Source: Zancudomyces culisetae
Taxonomy: Eukaryota > Kickxellomycota > Harpellomycetes > Harpellales > Legeriomycetaceae
Assembly: GCA_001969505.1 (NCBI GenBank)
Contig: LSSK01000650.1
Coordinates: forward strand, 1 to 19,333
Length of the DNA stretch: 19,333 nucleotides
Reading direction: 5' to 3'
Part shown: positions 8,803 to 18,898 of the stretch, in pieces
Numbering within the stretch: the stretch's first letter is position 1
Layout: each line of letters opens with the position of its first letter
Notes under the pieces: generated by a model
What the model saw: the letters and a program-made list of their open reading frames with translations, nothing else
Told to the model about the DNA's origin: nothing
Databases searched by the model: none
Position numbers and translations under genes: made by a program

Positions 8803-10900
8803 AGTACACACTAAATCAGTAAGTATTAACGTAGTTGACTGTTTCTACTATTTCTATCTTTTGAAAAAAAAACAGCTTTCCACTATAATGTGTCTAGTTC
8901 TAACCGTTTAGTTTGTAGTTGCAAACTTTTGTCTTCTTATTTGTATCGACTTTTTAAATTGGTCTTAGATTAGCCTTGTAGGTATATTAAGTATCACCTG
9001 GAAATGTTGTTGGTTGTAATAGCTTGTGTTATCTGCGCTTCGTTAATATCATGCTTGTTCCTGTGTTTATTTTCGTAAACTACCATAATGTTTTCACCCA
9101 CGTTCATTTGTCAATGTAAATCTATTTGTGCCATTTTTAAGCGTGTTTTGGAATTAAATTACCACAATAAATAGTCAATTAAAACCCAGAAGTAAACAAG
9201 GAAAAGGAAATGTCACAGAACTGGACGTATTGTAATATCTACATCTACATTTACAAACATATCACCGTTTTCTCCCTCAAAACAGTAAAAACATAGAGTA
9301 AACACTTTGGGTTTGGCCAGAAACTATAGCCAAGTCGTCTCTAGTGTGTATTATCAAGACAGCCCAAATATTGCATTGCATTGGAAATAAACTTGTATAG
9401 TAAAAGTGACATGAATTGATCTGCGTAAAGCTAAACTTAAACAACAGTCAAGTTATTACTATTTTACGCACTACATGTCGTTAGAACGGTAGTGCTAACT
9501 ATTGTATTGTCTTTTGCAATTCCAGTTTGCTCTTACTAAGTATCTCTGATATTTCAAAACTAAAATTACTGTAGCGGTATATTTAGTGCTGTTTGCAATT
9601 CTCCATAAGATACGGTATTTCGTTCAATCTGGCTTTTAGTTGTTACTAATAGCAAAGTGTTGACAGGATCAACTATAACGCTATTACACCATTGTGCTTT
9701 TTCAAGTGCTTGCTTGTCTCACGCTTCATTTTTCCACATTTTTGCAACAATCCCTCAGTTCATGTTTAGCTCTAAACACTTTATGTAATTTTAGATAGTC
9801 AGCTTTTACTTTATTTCTCCGCCAATTGTAGTAACATGGTATTTTTGCAAAAAAAAAATTTTTTTTACAGTTTGGTTTTTAAAAAAATTATTTTTTCAGT
9901 ATAAAGCTAAAAATTTTTTACATTCCAGCTTTGTTTTTTAGTTTCAATTCATAAAATATTCACACACCTATATGTATTCATAACTCCGCCCTAAAGTAGG
10001 TAGAAAACTGAAGCTTGGTGGGAAGACAGCTGTGTTCGTCCAAAGGTAATTATCCGTTATTTAAGACTATTTATCCTTATATCAGGGCTTGATATACTCT
10101 GAGTACTAGTGTACTTATTTTATAAAAGATCAATTCTTTGAGAGGAAGAATAGAATGAGGATTATTGTGGCTGGTACATCATGATGTCATAAGTATAGGG
10201 ACATCAGAATAAACAAATCTATAGAATTTGTTTGCTGATTGAAAAAAAATACTCGGGCTCTAGAGATAGATGCTCTTACTGATCGTTGCCAGCAAGATCA
10301 CAATTTTCTCAATTTTTCTTTCTTTTTCTCTCTTTCACCAACATATCCATCTTGTGGATGTAGTTTCTCGATTCTTGACTAATTTGAACATTTGTACTTT
10401 ACTAGATCCTGAAGGGCGAGATAGCTTCCTGAATTTTCTTGTTTTCGTTTTTTCGTATTATTTTTTTTGTATTTAATATTTAGGCTTTTCTCGTATTATT
10501 GTTTTTTTTCCAATAAACCAAATTCATTAGAATTAAAAACTGTGGTTCACAATGATTTAATGTGCAAATGCGTCATATATTTTAACTCTGCTCTCAGCAG
10601 ATTAAAGTTCAAGAAAAAGTTCATTTGTTCCGTCGATCTAGGACGAGGGCTCAATTGGTTTTCAAGAACCATCGCTTTGTTATATATTCCTAGATTGCGC
10701 TTTTTGGTCTTCTAGACAACCACAATCAGCAAAATTAGTCATTTCTGCAACACCATAACTCGCGATTCTAGCTGCGGGCTCAGTCTTTTTTTCTTACTCA
10801 GGTTTCCCCCATACATTTTCTCACCACTCTTTTATTCACATATTTCTGATTTGGTCATTTTCTTAATTTTAATAAATTACTAATTACGGCTATTTTCTCA
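8803..10900. other. AT-rich region with no supportable gene
   Basis: I found no convincing coding exon on either strand. The few open frames (10270-10476, 10467-10715) are hydrophobic translations of T-rich DNA without family motifs. Notable elements are an A10T8 tract at 9849-9866 followed by further A/T runs to about 9895, and isolated splice-like signals such as ATG...GTAAGT at 8801-8825 that do not lead to an open exon. I saw no tRNA-like B box. A noncoding RNA or decayed sequence cannot be excluded. Confidence 0.5.
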
Positions 10901-10928
10901 GCTGGAGAAAAAAAAAATTAATTGTAGC

Positions 10929-10935
10929 TATAAAT
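10929..10935 (+). promoter_or_regulatory. Candidate TATA box for MCTS1
   Basis: TATAAAT lies 88-94 bp upstream of the MCTS1 ATG at 11023, a plausible spacing for a fungal TATA element given a short 5' UTR. The surrounding DNA is AT-rich, so chance occurrence is possible. Confidence 0.4.
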
Positions 10936-11022
10936 CGCACGTTTGTTTATTTACTCTCTTGAATAAAGCAAACACGATTCAAATAAACCGAAAGAACAGG
11001 AACTCAAAGTATACCCGGAATC

Positions 11023-12004
11023 ATGTTTAAAAAGTAACTTTTCACTTTTCTAATATTTATACTACTGCCATTCGAGCTCTGTGAATTCTGAAGAAAAAAG
11101 ACATTAATTAATAACCTTTGCTAACTACCGAATATCCTACCAACAGATTTAATCCAAAGGAAGTTAGTGGAAAGTCGCAGGTTAAAAGTTCGGTAGTTCG
11201 AGGGATCAGAACAAAGCTTGTGGAACAGTTTCCCAACATCGAACCCTTTCTAGATGACATACTTCCGAAAAAAACCACGCTGATCCAGATAAAAACGTAA
11301 GCGAAACCCACCAAGAAAAATATATATAAATCTGGTAGTTGCTAGAAACTACCAACTTGACTCTGCACACGCATCCATAATACATAAACGCCTCAACTTT
11401 CTCATTTCTGTCCTTGCTTCTTAGACTTTGGGTATTAATCTATAATGTCGTTTCTAATCCACAAACTTACTTCAATTAAATAGCAAGGATCGAATCACAC
11501 TATTTTGTTGTGAAGGCGACATTCTGTTTTTCCAGCATTTCGATGATCCAATTACACCAACACTTCGGCTAATTCACCAATGTAAATCCCAAAATTATCC
11601 ACTATATACTTTTTTTCTAGCGTTTATCACAAACACAAGTAGAGTATTCATGAATTGAATTAAAACTGGGATTGATGTGGTTGTTATTAACGTGTTAAAT
11701 CCGATTGCTTTTTATAGTTCCAGAGATTTTACCAAAAGTCCAAGTTGATAGAGGAGCTATAAAGTTTGTATTATCAGGTGCCAATATAATGTGCCCCGGT
11801 TTGACCTCTCCAGGTGCCAACCTACCCGATGAGAACATCCCAGTAGATACTATTGTAGCGGTAATGGCCGAGGGAAAGAAACACGCAATGGCAATAGGCA
11901 TTATGAAAATGTCAACTAATGAAATCAAAACCATCAATAAGGGTATTGGTATCGATCTGATTCATCATTTGGGTGATCCGTTGTGGAAGGCTGTGGTAGA
12001 TTAG
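11023..12004 (+). CDS. MCTS1: MCTS1/Tma20 translation factor (PUA domain), four exons
   Basis: The model is join(11023..11033, 11147..11296, 11484..11581, 11718..12004), giving 181 residues, the same length as human MCTS1 as I recall it. Exon 1 is only 11 bp (ATG TTT AAA AA) and restores the conserved MFKKF start. A CTAAC at about 11121 serves intron 1, and all three introns are GT-AG with coherent phase. Matches include [20 protein letters not shown] and ILPKK in the N-terminal domain, then [22 protein letters not shown], and the PUA-domain block [20 protein letters not shown] with [17 protein letters not shown]. The yeast/human protein pairs with Tma22/DENR on the 40S subunit, where it promotes release of deacylated tRNA (recycling) and reinitiation. 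AATAAA at 12031-12036 follows the stop closely and is the likely polyadenylation signal. Confidence 0.96.
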
Positions 12005-12406
12005 TTTCAGTTAATGTGCTAGTATTTGTTAATAAATGGCATTAGAAATTGTTTTATTCTTGCACTAGTTAGCTTTTCTCCGCTTGGCAACAACCTTATA
12101 GTACGTAATATCTTATCGAAATTAAAGAAAGGCTGAATTAAACAGAAAACCCGCTTATAAGAAAGTGACAACAAAACAAGTGCAATGACAAAAATGACTA
12201 TATATACAAATGTGACCTATATTGTAGTAAAAAAGCGCCTAGTTGATCAATGCTTTGGCTTTTTCAAAAAAAAACGCTATTTTTCCTTTTTACTGATCAC
12301 CCTGTGGCAAGTATCAATAGAATACACAACACAAATATGAGGTAGTAAGTTTTTCCCCCCTGTAAGTAAAAAAACAGGATACTGCGATATTTATTCAAGA
12401 TTCAGG
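12005..12406. other. Convergent spacer between MCTS1 (+) and TAF13 (-)
   Basis: This 402-bp AT-rich stretch is shared by two 3' ends. AATAAA at 12031-12036 fits MCTS1. TTTATT at 12390-12395 is AATAAA on the minus strand but lies only about 12 bp beyond the TAF13 stop. I see no coding exon here. Confidence 0.5.
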
Positions 12407-13040
12407 CTATGGCTTGGTTTTGGCTTTCTTCAATGTTGGATTCTCCTCTGTCTCTACAAAATCAGAATCCTTAAACATCTTTTTAGCATTTTCGATTTCC
12501 TTATTCAGAGCGATGAGTTCTTCGATACGGGCCAGCTTTTTATGGTCTTTTCTCAATACAAACTTAAAGTCATCAACCAACACTTTGCTTCGCTTTCCCG
12601 AAACTTTGGCAGCTTTTATGCACTATGATGTTCAAAAGAGATTAATAGCTTTTCATCACATTTAAAACACAGGTTTGTAAAAGGGAGTGTAATCTACAAA
12701 CTTATGATGGTTTAATAGAATGCAGCGAATTCCAAACCTAGTCTTGTTTACATATAAAAATCGGTATTTACACCATGGAACTTACAATTTCGTTGATATA
12801 TTCGAGTATTATCTCCTCTAATAGTTTGACACTCTCTGGATTGGGATTGGCAGAGTCACCAAAACCAAACATCATGAATTCCACTATTCGACATTATTAA
12901 ATAAACTGTTAATACTATGCTGTGGCAGTCATTCAAATCTAGATGCAATACTTGTAAGAACTAAATGATTTACAATCTTTAAAATATGATTTGCTTTTAG
13001 GGAATGGCCTTTTTTGAATCTCTACGTTTCTATCTGACAT
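12407..13040 (-). CDS. TAF13: TFIID subunit TAF13 (histone-fold), three exons
   Basis: The model is complement(join(12407..12622, 12786..12883, 12974..13040)), giving 126 residues (human TAF13 is about 124). Introns are 163 bp (GTAAGT...CATAG) and 90 bp (GTAAAT...AATAG), both phase-coherent. After a short basic N-terminus, FKDLEFMMFGFGDSANPNPE matches the family signature 'SKELRCMMYGFGDDQNP'. SVKLLEEIILEYINEI is histone-fold helix 1/2, then come VDDFKFVLRKDHKKLARIEELI and LNKEIENAKKMF, the LRKD segment being highly characteristic. TAF13 pairs with TAF11 in the TFIID lobe that contacts TBP and TFIIA, in the nucleus. The C-terminus is extended by a short charged tail ending in TKP. No exon here exceeds 216 bp, so a plain open-frame scan misses the gene. 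It diverges from GMF across 476 bp. Confidence 0.95.
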
Positions 13041-13516
13041 TATTGTAATCCGGAATAAAACAACTCTTTAGTATCGGCTACTGACATCCGTATGTACTGG
13101 CATTTATCATTAATAATTTAACTCTGTTGAATTTGTGAACAAGTTGGGAATAATACCAAGGAAAAAGTTATATTACTCCCCTTTTCTATCGAGTGAGCGA
13201 TTGGCTGAACATTCAAAAATCTGTTGGGTAATTCCAAGCACACCATTTCATCCAATGATGCAGTACAAATCAAGTAACTATTGACCCAGCCAATTAATCA
13301 TTGGTGTACAGTTTTCGCGCAGATCTTAGGGCAATTTTCTGTGTTCCAATTTAGAGCCTGCAAGTATTGCTAATAAAAGGGGAACACAAACTACACTGTT
13401 GTAAAATATATTCATGTTTGGTTTACCTATCTTTAGAGCATTTCAAAACCACATACCTTAGGACTTGGGAAAATTTGAAAGGCTTGTTTGCAAAAGAAAA
13501 TTCTTCAGAGATCAGA
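13041..13516. promoter_or_regulatory. Bidirectional TAF13/GMF promoter region with CCAAT cluster
   Basis: This 476-bp spacer separates the divergent TAF13 and GMF start codons. Five CCAAT pentamers fall within about 150 bp: 13200-13204 (reverse), 13252-13256, 13290-13294, 13300-13304 (reverse) and 13346-13350. In fungi, CCAAT is the core of the Hap2/3/5 (NF-Y) site, and several of these carry the wider AGCCAAT context. Use by either gene is inferred from position. Confidence 0.5.
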
Positions 13517-14178
13517 ATGGTAGGTCGAATTTAATCCTTCATGCTATTGACACTCAGTTTCTGCCCTACTCGAACTACATTTGTTTATTTTTGGTTTTTA
13601 AACTAGGCTATATCTTGTGAATTGGATGAAGGAATTATAAAGGATTTTAGAAAATTCTTTCAATCAAGGTTTGTATCAGACTACGATGCATATACAGGTA
13701 ACACATAAAATAGCATGCAGATGGTTATAGCTAATTGAAAGCTGAAAACATGGCTCTAGGATTACTACAATCTGTGTATTTATTTATCCAATAGCAAAGA
13801 TTGACAAAGGCAAGCATGCGATAGTTCCCGATGAAAAATTCAAAAGCATAAAGCTTGAGGAGTTACTTGAGGAATTGCCCGATGATTCACCAAGATACAT
13901 TCTCTTGAGGTACAAGAAGTTAACAAGGGATGGAAGAACCACATACCCGCTGGTTTTCATATACTACACACCCATTACTGCCTCGAACGACTTGAAAATG
14001 TATTATTCAAGCTCGTTGCTTGTTTTTGAGAATAAACTGGAATTAAACAAGGTAAATATCACTATTTCAGCAATCTTGTGTTTGCAAACTTATTCTGTTT
14101 TTTTTTTAATTATAGCACACTGAGCTCAGAGATAAGGAGGATTTAACGCAGGAATGGCTAGATTCCAGCTTTAACTAG
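13517..14178 (+). CDS. GMF: Glia maturation factor (ADF-homology Arp2/3 regulator), four exons
   Basis: The model is join(13517..13519, 13607..13697, 13795..14051, 14116..14178), giving 137 residues (human GMF-beta about 142). Exon 1 contributes only the ATG, followed directly by GTAGGT. Introns are 87, 97 and 64 bp, GT-AG, phase-coherent. The product begins MAISCELDEGIIKDFRKF, then AKIDKG...VPDEKFKSI, LLEELPDDSPRYILLRYKKL, DGRTTYPLVFIYYTP, and the C-terminal KEDLTQEWLDSSF. These correspond block by block to GMF, including the 'DGRVSYPLCFIFSSP' and 'EDLTEEWL' segments. GMF (yeast Aim7) binds the Arp2/3 complex, inhibits nucleation and dismantles actin branches in the cytoplasm. The helix-plus-DGR pattern and the EDLTEEWL ending separate it from cofilin. 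AATAAA at 14192-14197 is the likely polyadenylation signal. Confidence 0.95.
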
Positions 14179-14388
14179 ACACTTTCCAAATAATAAAAAC
14201 GTGGTGCTTTAAATTTGAATGCTGGTTCATAGATGTTCTATTTCTTTCTATTTTACGCTTTTTGTAATACAATAATACAACATCAACACTTCCCCCAAAG
14301 TTTAACTCAATAAACCGTTGGCCTACTTGCCCTGTACACTTTGGTCTATAGTCCTTTATTATTATAAAAAAATCAAAAACACTCATAT

Positions 14389-15237
14389 TTAATACAGCAC
14401 TGTTACGAAAAAGCTAGAGGCAAATATAAAAAAGGTTAGTAATGCAAAATCATCCACGAGTTTTCCAAGAAGATTCGCTCCTAATTTTATCATCAATCCC
14501 ACAGGGGTTGTTTGCCTGAAACCAACCAAATACAAAGCACTCAACCCCACCTCCAACGCTATAACATATCCAAAAACGTAGAAATTAAAGTCCGATGTGT
14601 CAAAATATAAATCAGGACCTCCTGTTGAGTATCTTCGAACCGTATCTGCAAAATCGCTTATTTTTTCAAAGTTGGAGTAGAATAACAGTCGTACAGAGAA
14701 AAATAACACAGAAACCAGTAATGGACTCAGCGATAGAATTTCCCTATATGCATTATTAACGGAAAATTTCCTTTGATGAACAACACTATCGCTATAAACC
14801 TGTTCACTTTCGGCATTTCTTGTTGATTTATCCAGTTTGGCAGCTCTGGTATCAGATTTTTTTATTTTATCCACGGATTTGCTGCGAGATTCTCCCACTT
14901 CTTTTGTTTCTTCCACCTTGTGTTTGACTTCTTCGTTCTTTTCTTTCTCTATTATTTAAGTTAAAGTCAGTTACTACGTATAACGTTTATTACCAAATTT
15001 TGGTTATCTACTTGAGGCTGAAAAAAAAATACCTATTTGATGAACGGATTCAGAGGTTGCATTTCTAACTTTTTCAAGATCAATGGGATTCGGCGAGTGC
15101 ATTCCCGTCTCATCTCCGTCAGGGATCGCAAACGATTGCTTGATGCTCTTTAGCCTATCCTCTTTGGATCTTAGGATACGTTGTTGCCTTCTCTTTCTCA
15201 ATATCTCTGCCTGGCTTTCTCCACTTTCGGTACCCAT
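14389..15237 (-). CDS. GET2: Get2/CAMLG-like subunit of the ER tail-anchored protein insertase
   Basis: The model is complement(join(14389..14948, 15033..15237)), giving 254 residues (yeast Get2 285). The 84-bp intron is GTATTT...AATAG; its phase joins ...SVHQI|EKEKNEEVKHK into one charged linker. The N-terminus carries EILRKRRQQRILRSKEDRLKSI, a basic cluster of the kind by which Get2/CAMLG recruit the Get3/TRC40 ATPase. It is followed by a long charged region and three C-terminal hydrophobic segments (about residues 139-159, 191-212 and 232-254), the family topology with a cytosolic N-terminus and a 3-TM tail. With Get1/WRB it would insert tail-anchored proteins into the ER. Sequence similarity in this family is low, so the call rests on motif position plus topology. 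AATAAA on the minus strand (TTTATT 14355-14360) lies just beyond the stop. Confidence 0.75.
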
Positions 15238-17860
15238 TTCGCTGAAATATCTAGTATATGGTTTTTTTTTCGATGTTTAACTTTTTGGAAGTCCTATCTG
15301 GTATTCTAGCTATAGCTATCTACTTATTTTCAATCTGTTATAAAAAAAATTTTGTCTGGTACGAATATATATTCCAATTTTTGACTACAATAGCTGTTTT
15401 TGCTGCGTTTTTACTTTTATTCGCTCATTCAATAATTATGTATTCCATTTTAATTGGTTGGCCAATTATTTGTTGAAGTTGAAATTTGGTACCTGATATT
15501 TGCTCATTCACACATAAAATGTAAAGAACAGGGAAGTTCAAAATCAGCTCCGCTTCTATCTTTTGAGCGACAAATGCAAGATATACCAAACGAGCCCTAT
15601 TATAAATGTGGTAGGGTAGGGTGGTATTACCTGTGTCATTAAAATTTCCCTAAACTCGTATTTCCAAGTCCGCTTATCAACATAATGTATATTTTAACAA
15701 AAGTAACTACAATTTATATGATAAACAGGTGTTTGTTTCACAAAGCTACTGTAATATTTGTAGTAATGTGTTTAGATATACTCAAATTTGTGAGGCTTGC
15801 AGTACGAAATGAAACTTTTCTATCTCGTTTGATTCTAAGCAGTAATACTTTTTTTTAAAATAAAAATTGCTAACAAAACCAGATAACCTAAAACCACAAT
15901 AACATCCTTCTTCGGCAAAGGAAAAGTATAGCTGTGGTGCTAATATTTCTTCTATAATGAACTACCGAATACCTGAACAAATATATTCCAAGTACAAATG
16001 GAAAATTAACGCCCCCTCCCAAGTGCATAGTGTTTTGATGTAGACTAGACACTTGAGCAATACAGTGTCCTCCAACTACTAAAGCTGCTTAGAGTAATAT
16101 AATATCTATTGATAGCATGGTTGAACCTGGCAAGCTCACCGAGCTACTACAATTTTGAATTAATAAACATGTTAATGGATGAAGGGAAACAGTGCGACTT
16201 TTGAGATCTAGGAAATAGTAGCGAAAATCTAATACATGGATAATAAGGTTGAATGCACAAAGCTACTGTTGGCATTGGCGTGTGTGTGTGGAAGTAGCCA
16301 TGATGTCAGCAGCCCGCCCAGAATTAGAAAAGTAAATACTAGCCATAGCATAACCAGTCAAATATAAAAACTGGGATATAGAAAAGGCATTACCACGAGA
16401 TTTAGCTGAGATTGAGCTGAAGCTTGCATGGAGTAAAAATTCTGCAAAATGTGCGCCAGGATCAAAAAGCTAGTGCACTAATTGGCTACTACTAGGAGGG
16501 GAGCCGCTTTATGAACATATTTGGTTGTAGTTCATAAAATCATGGGATTTTATTTCCTTTTATTAATGTTTATAGCCATGATGATTGGCAAGTTCGGCTT
16601 AACTTGCTCGAACAAGAGTAAAATGGCATTATTCAATTTTGATTATTATTACGAGTGATGCGAAAAACAAGTCTATCCATGATTCGCTTACGCAATGTCG
16701 GTGTTTATTTTGGCGTAGGATTAGAAATACAACAACCTGAACTCCCTATCAGAAAACGGGTACCGGTAAACACCACAATGAAAGGCTGTTGTGTAATAAA
16801 ACACTGGGATTAGGGCAAACACCTGCCCATTTCCATTATATATGGAGACTTGCGATATAAATATAGCAAGCACCAATACTAAGTACGTTTCAGTACCGGG
16901 AAAAGGTCGCTTTATATAGCACTAAGCTGACAATTTCTTTTATGGATTGGTGTATCTTAACTGTTGCATGTTCACTAAACAAGGCTTACATTTGCTGGTT
17001 CATTCCAGAGCAATTTTGGATCACCTTAATTCTAGAAATTGTGAAACTCGGTGTTTATTGCTGTGGATTACATAAGTTATTGGTAAGTTTATTTCTCAAT
17101 TTATCAATTTAGCAATTTTTCGTTTTTTTCGTTGTTTTTTTTTGGTTTCGGAGTAAAACTCTTGTAGAAATGTTTGTTCTGCAAACTACGCGCAGTTGTG
17201 ATAAAACATGAGCACTCAACTCATATAGAAGCTAATTAACTTCCATTTTGTATTGTATCAATTAACAATCCATGATAATTAGAATATGTGCAGATTTAAA
17301 AAATGTAAACAATGAAAAAATATGTTCATAAAAATAAGAACCAAGATCCGTAAAGTATATCGTTTTTCATGGGAAACTAGAAGCCTTAGTCAGTTATACG
17401 TGAAACAAGGTGTATTGGATATGGCTATTGACACGGTACCGATGCGATACCAAAACTCGCAAAGTCGCTATACAAAGGTTTTATTTGTCTGAACCAAACA
17501 ATTCAATCTTCGCTTTCCTGTTTACCACGTAAAAGCTGCAACGATTGCCAACATTTCCCTGCCCCCTTTAACCCTATTTACCAACCCAATTAGCTTTATA
17601 AATTTAGATAATTGACGTTATCTCTTAGCTAACTTCAAATCGCTATCTTTTTAGTGTTACCATCATTTTTGGTAAGTTAATTGGGTCAGCATTCGATCCG
17701 TTTTCCAATAGTAAATGCAAATATTTTCTAAAATAGCAATTGGCGGCTATTTATTTTAACAAGTGAAATCTCAATAGCACCTCAGACAAAACAATCCTGA
17801 ATTTAGTAAAATCATCAAAACTGAACGTTTTGGAACGAAGAACAATTATTCAAATGCGAA
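15238..17860. other. Long region with no supportable gene
   Basis: About 2.6 kb without exons that I can defend. An open frame at 15258-15473 (+) would give a roughly 70-residue, two-helix hydrophobic peptide. It starts only about 20 bp from the divergent GET2 ATG and comes from T-rich DNA, so I do not call it. Another frame at 15454-15642 shows no motif. The 14-mer cacaaagctactgt occurs twice (about 15739 and 16256), and a 7-bp-stem hairpin lies at 16588-16607. A short GT run lies at about 16280-16290. Confidence 0.5.
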
Positions 17861-17872
17861 GGCAAGTGTACC

Positions 17873-17880
17873 TATATATA
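17873..17880 (+). promoter_or_regulatory. Candidate TATA box of the Kre9-like gene
   Basis: TATATATA lies about 125 bp upstream of the ATG at 18004, a typical distance for a fungal TATA element. It is followed by a T-run (about 17905-17912) and a purine-rich leader (AAGAAGAAAA) directly before the ATG. Confidence 0.45.
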
Positions 17881-18003
17881 CGTGCGTTGAAACACCTAAC
17901 ACTATTTTTTTTCTCGAAAAAAGTTCAATACCACTTTATGTATTTACATATACGACCCCCTTTAGCTTTAGTGTTAGGTAAATAAGCGCAAACAAGAAGA
18001 AAA

Positions 18004-18898
18004 ATGAGAGTAAATACATTTATTACTGTTTTTGTCTCCCTTCTCGGACACGCATTTGGAAAACTGACTATTGACAAGCCATACGATGTATCGGTCTGGG
18101 CTGCTGGATCAAACCAAGCCGTTTACTTTTCGTAAGTCCTCATTATGCTATTATTGTGTAAATATGCATGCTTTTGGGCGTAATACTAGACTTTCCCCGC
18201 CAAAGAGTTGTGGTAATTTACAAACACCCAGTATAAACAACCATTGACTATATTTTTTCTTATATAGGAATCCTGATGGAGCTCCAGTAGCCGCACCACT
18301 AACCATATATCTCTACCACGGAAGTGATATTGACAATATGCAAAATCTCGGGACACTCGCCTCCAATATTCAGCCCAACCAATCCCCAGTTAACGTGTTT
18401 ATTCCAAGCGATCTGCCAACCTCAAACTACTATGCTATTGGAATGAAGGATGCAAACGGCGTATATAATTATAGCCACTACTTCACCATAAACGGGTCCA
18501 CAGGCGCCGCTCTTCCCCAAGCGTCGCCAGCGACTACAAATGTTGCTGTATCACGCGAAGCAGCATCTTCTGATGTTAGTGCAACCACAAGTTCTACGTC
18601 GAGCACTAGCACCTCTTCCATACCTTCAACTAGTTCGACCAGCTCAACTAGCTCAGCCAGTTCTACCAGTTCAACAAGCTCAGCCAGTTCAACAAGCTCA
18701 AGCAGCTCAGCCAGCTCAGCCAGTTCAACAAGCTCAAGCAAATCAGCCAGCTCAACAAGCTCAAACAAATCAGCCGGCTCATCCAGCTCATCCAGTTCAA
18801 CCAGCTCCGCCAACCTCAACTCACCACTATCTCGTGGATGGTCTGTTGGTTTAGGTTTGGCGGGAGCTTTGCTATGGACACTTGCTTTTTCTGCTTAA
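18004..18898 (+). CDS. GPI-anchored Ser-rich cell-surface protein with Kre9/Knh1-type domain
   Basis: The model is join(18004..18131, 18268..18898), giving 252 residues; the 136-bp intron is GTAAGT...TATAG, with phase TC + G. Residues 1-19 (MRVNTFITVFVSLLGHAFG) look like a signal peptide. Residues 20 to about 125 match the Kre9/Knh1 N-terminal Ig-like domain: LTIDKPYDVSVWAAGSNQAV, NPDGAP, TIYLYHG, and the closing YYAIGMKD...YNYSHYFTI. Sequons at Asn110 (NYS) and Asn118 (NGS) suggest N-glycosylation. About residues 146-225 form a Ser/Thr/Ala spacer, likely O-mannosylated, and residues 234-252 are a hydrophobic tail ending at the stop, as expected for GPI attachment. Family members sit at the fungal plasma membrane or wall; Kre9 and Knh1 of yeast act in beta-1,6-glucan assembly, but many domain paralogues have no known function. 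The lack of a Kre9 C-terminal domain makes a paralogue more likely than Kre9 itself. Confidence 0.88.
18577..18812 (+). repeat. Degenerate Ser/Thr/Ala codon repeat in the Kre9-like gene
   Basis: Short units such as agctcagccagttcaac recur imperfectly and encode Ser-Ser-Thr/Ala blocks. They form the low-complexity stalk between the folded domain and the GPI signal. The tract keeps a multiple-of-three period, so copy-number change would alter stalk length without breaking the frame. Confidence 0.85.

Noticed and set aside
8801-8909. ATG-AAG-TAC... followed by GTAAGT, with a CTAAC/TTTAG acceptor at about 8898-8909
   Set aside because: The splice signals look good, but the spliced frame stops after a few codons, as does the alternative acceptor at about 8876.
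9977-10049. Exon-like segment reading KLGGKTAVFVQR, ending at AAAG|GTAATT
   Set aside because: Short, no start, and the next acceptor (about 10087) leads straight to a stop in the matching phase. No family recognised.
10270-10715. Two overlapping hydrophobic open frames
   Set aside because: T-rich DNA gives Phe/Leu-rich translations by chance; no motif, no splice context and no good start.
15258-15473. About 70-residue frame with two hydrophobic helices
   Set aside because: It begins about 20 bp from the divergent GET2 start in T-rich DNA, and no family is recognisable. A real small membrane protein cannot be excluded, but the sequence alone does not support it.
8803-18003. tRNA or other small structured RNA genes in the gene-poor regions
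   Set aside because: I looked for a GGTTCGAATCC-like B box and a matching acceptor stem and found none. Covariance-model searches could not be run.
18478-18819. Leu/Glu/Val-rich frame on the minus strand
   Set aside because: Antisense of the Ser/Thr/Ala repeat of the Kre9-like gene.
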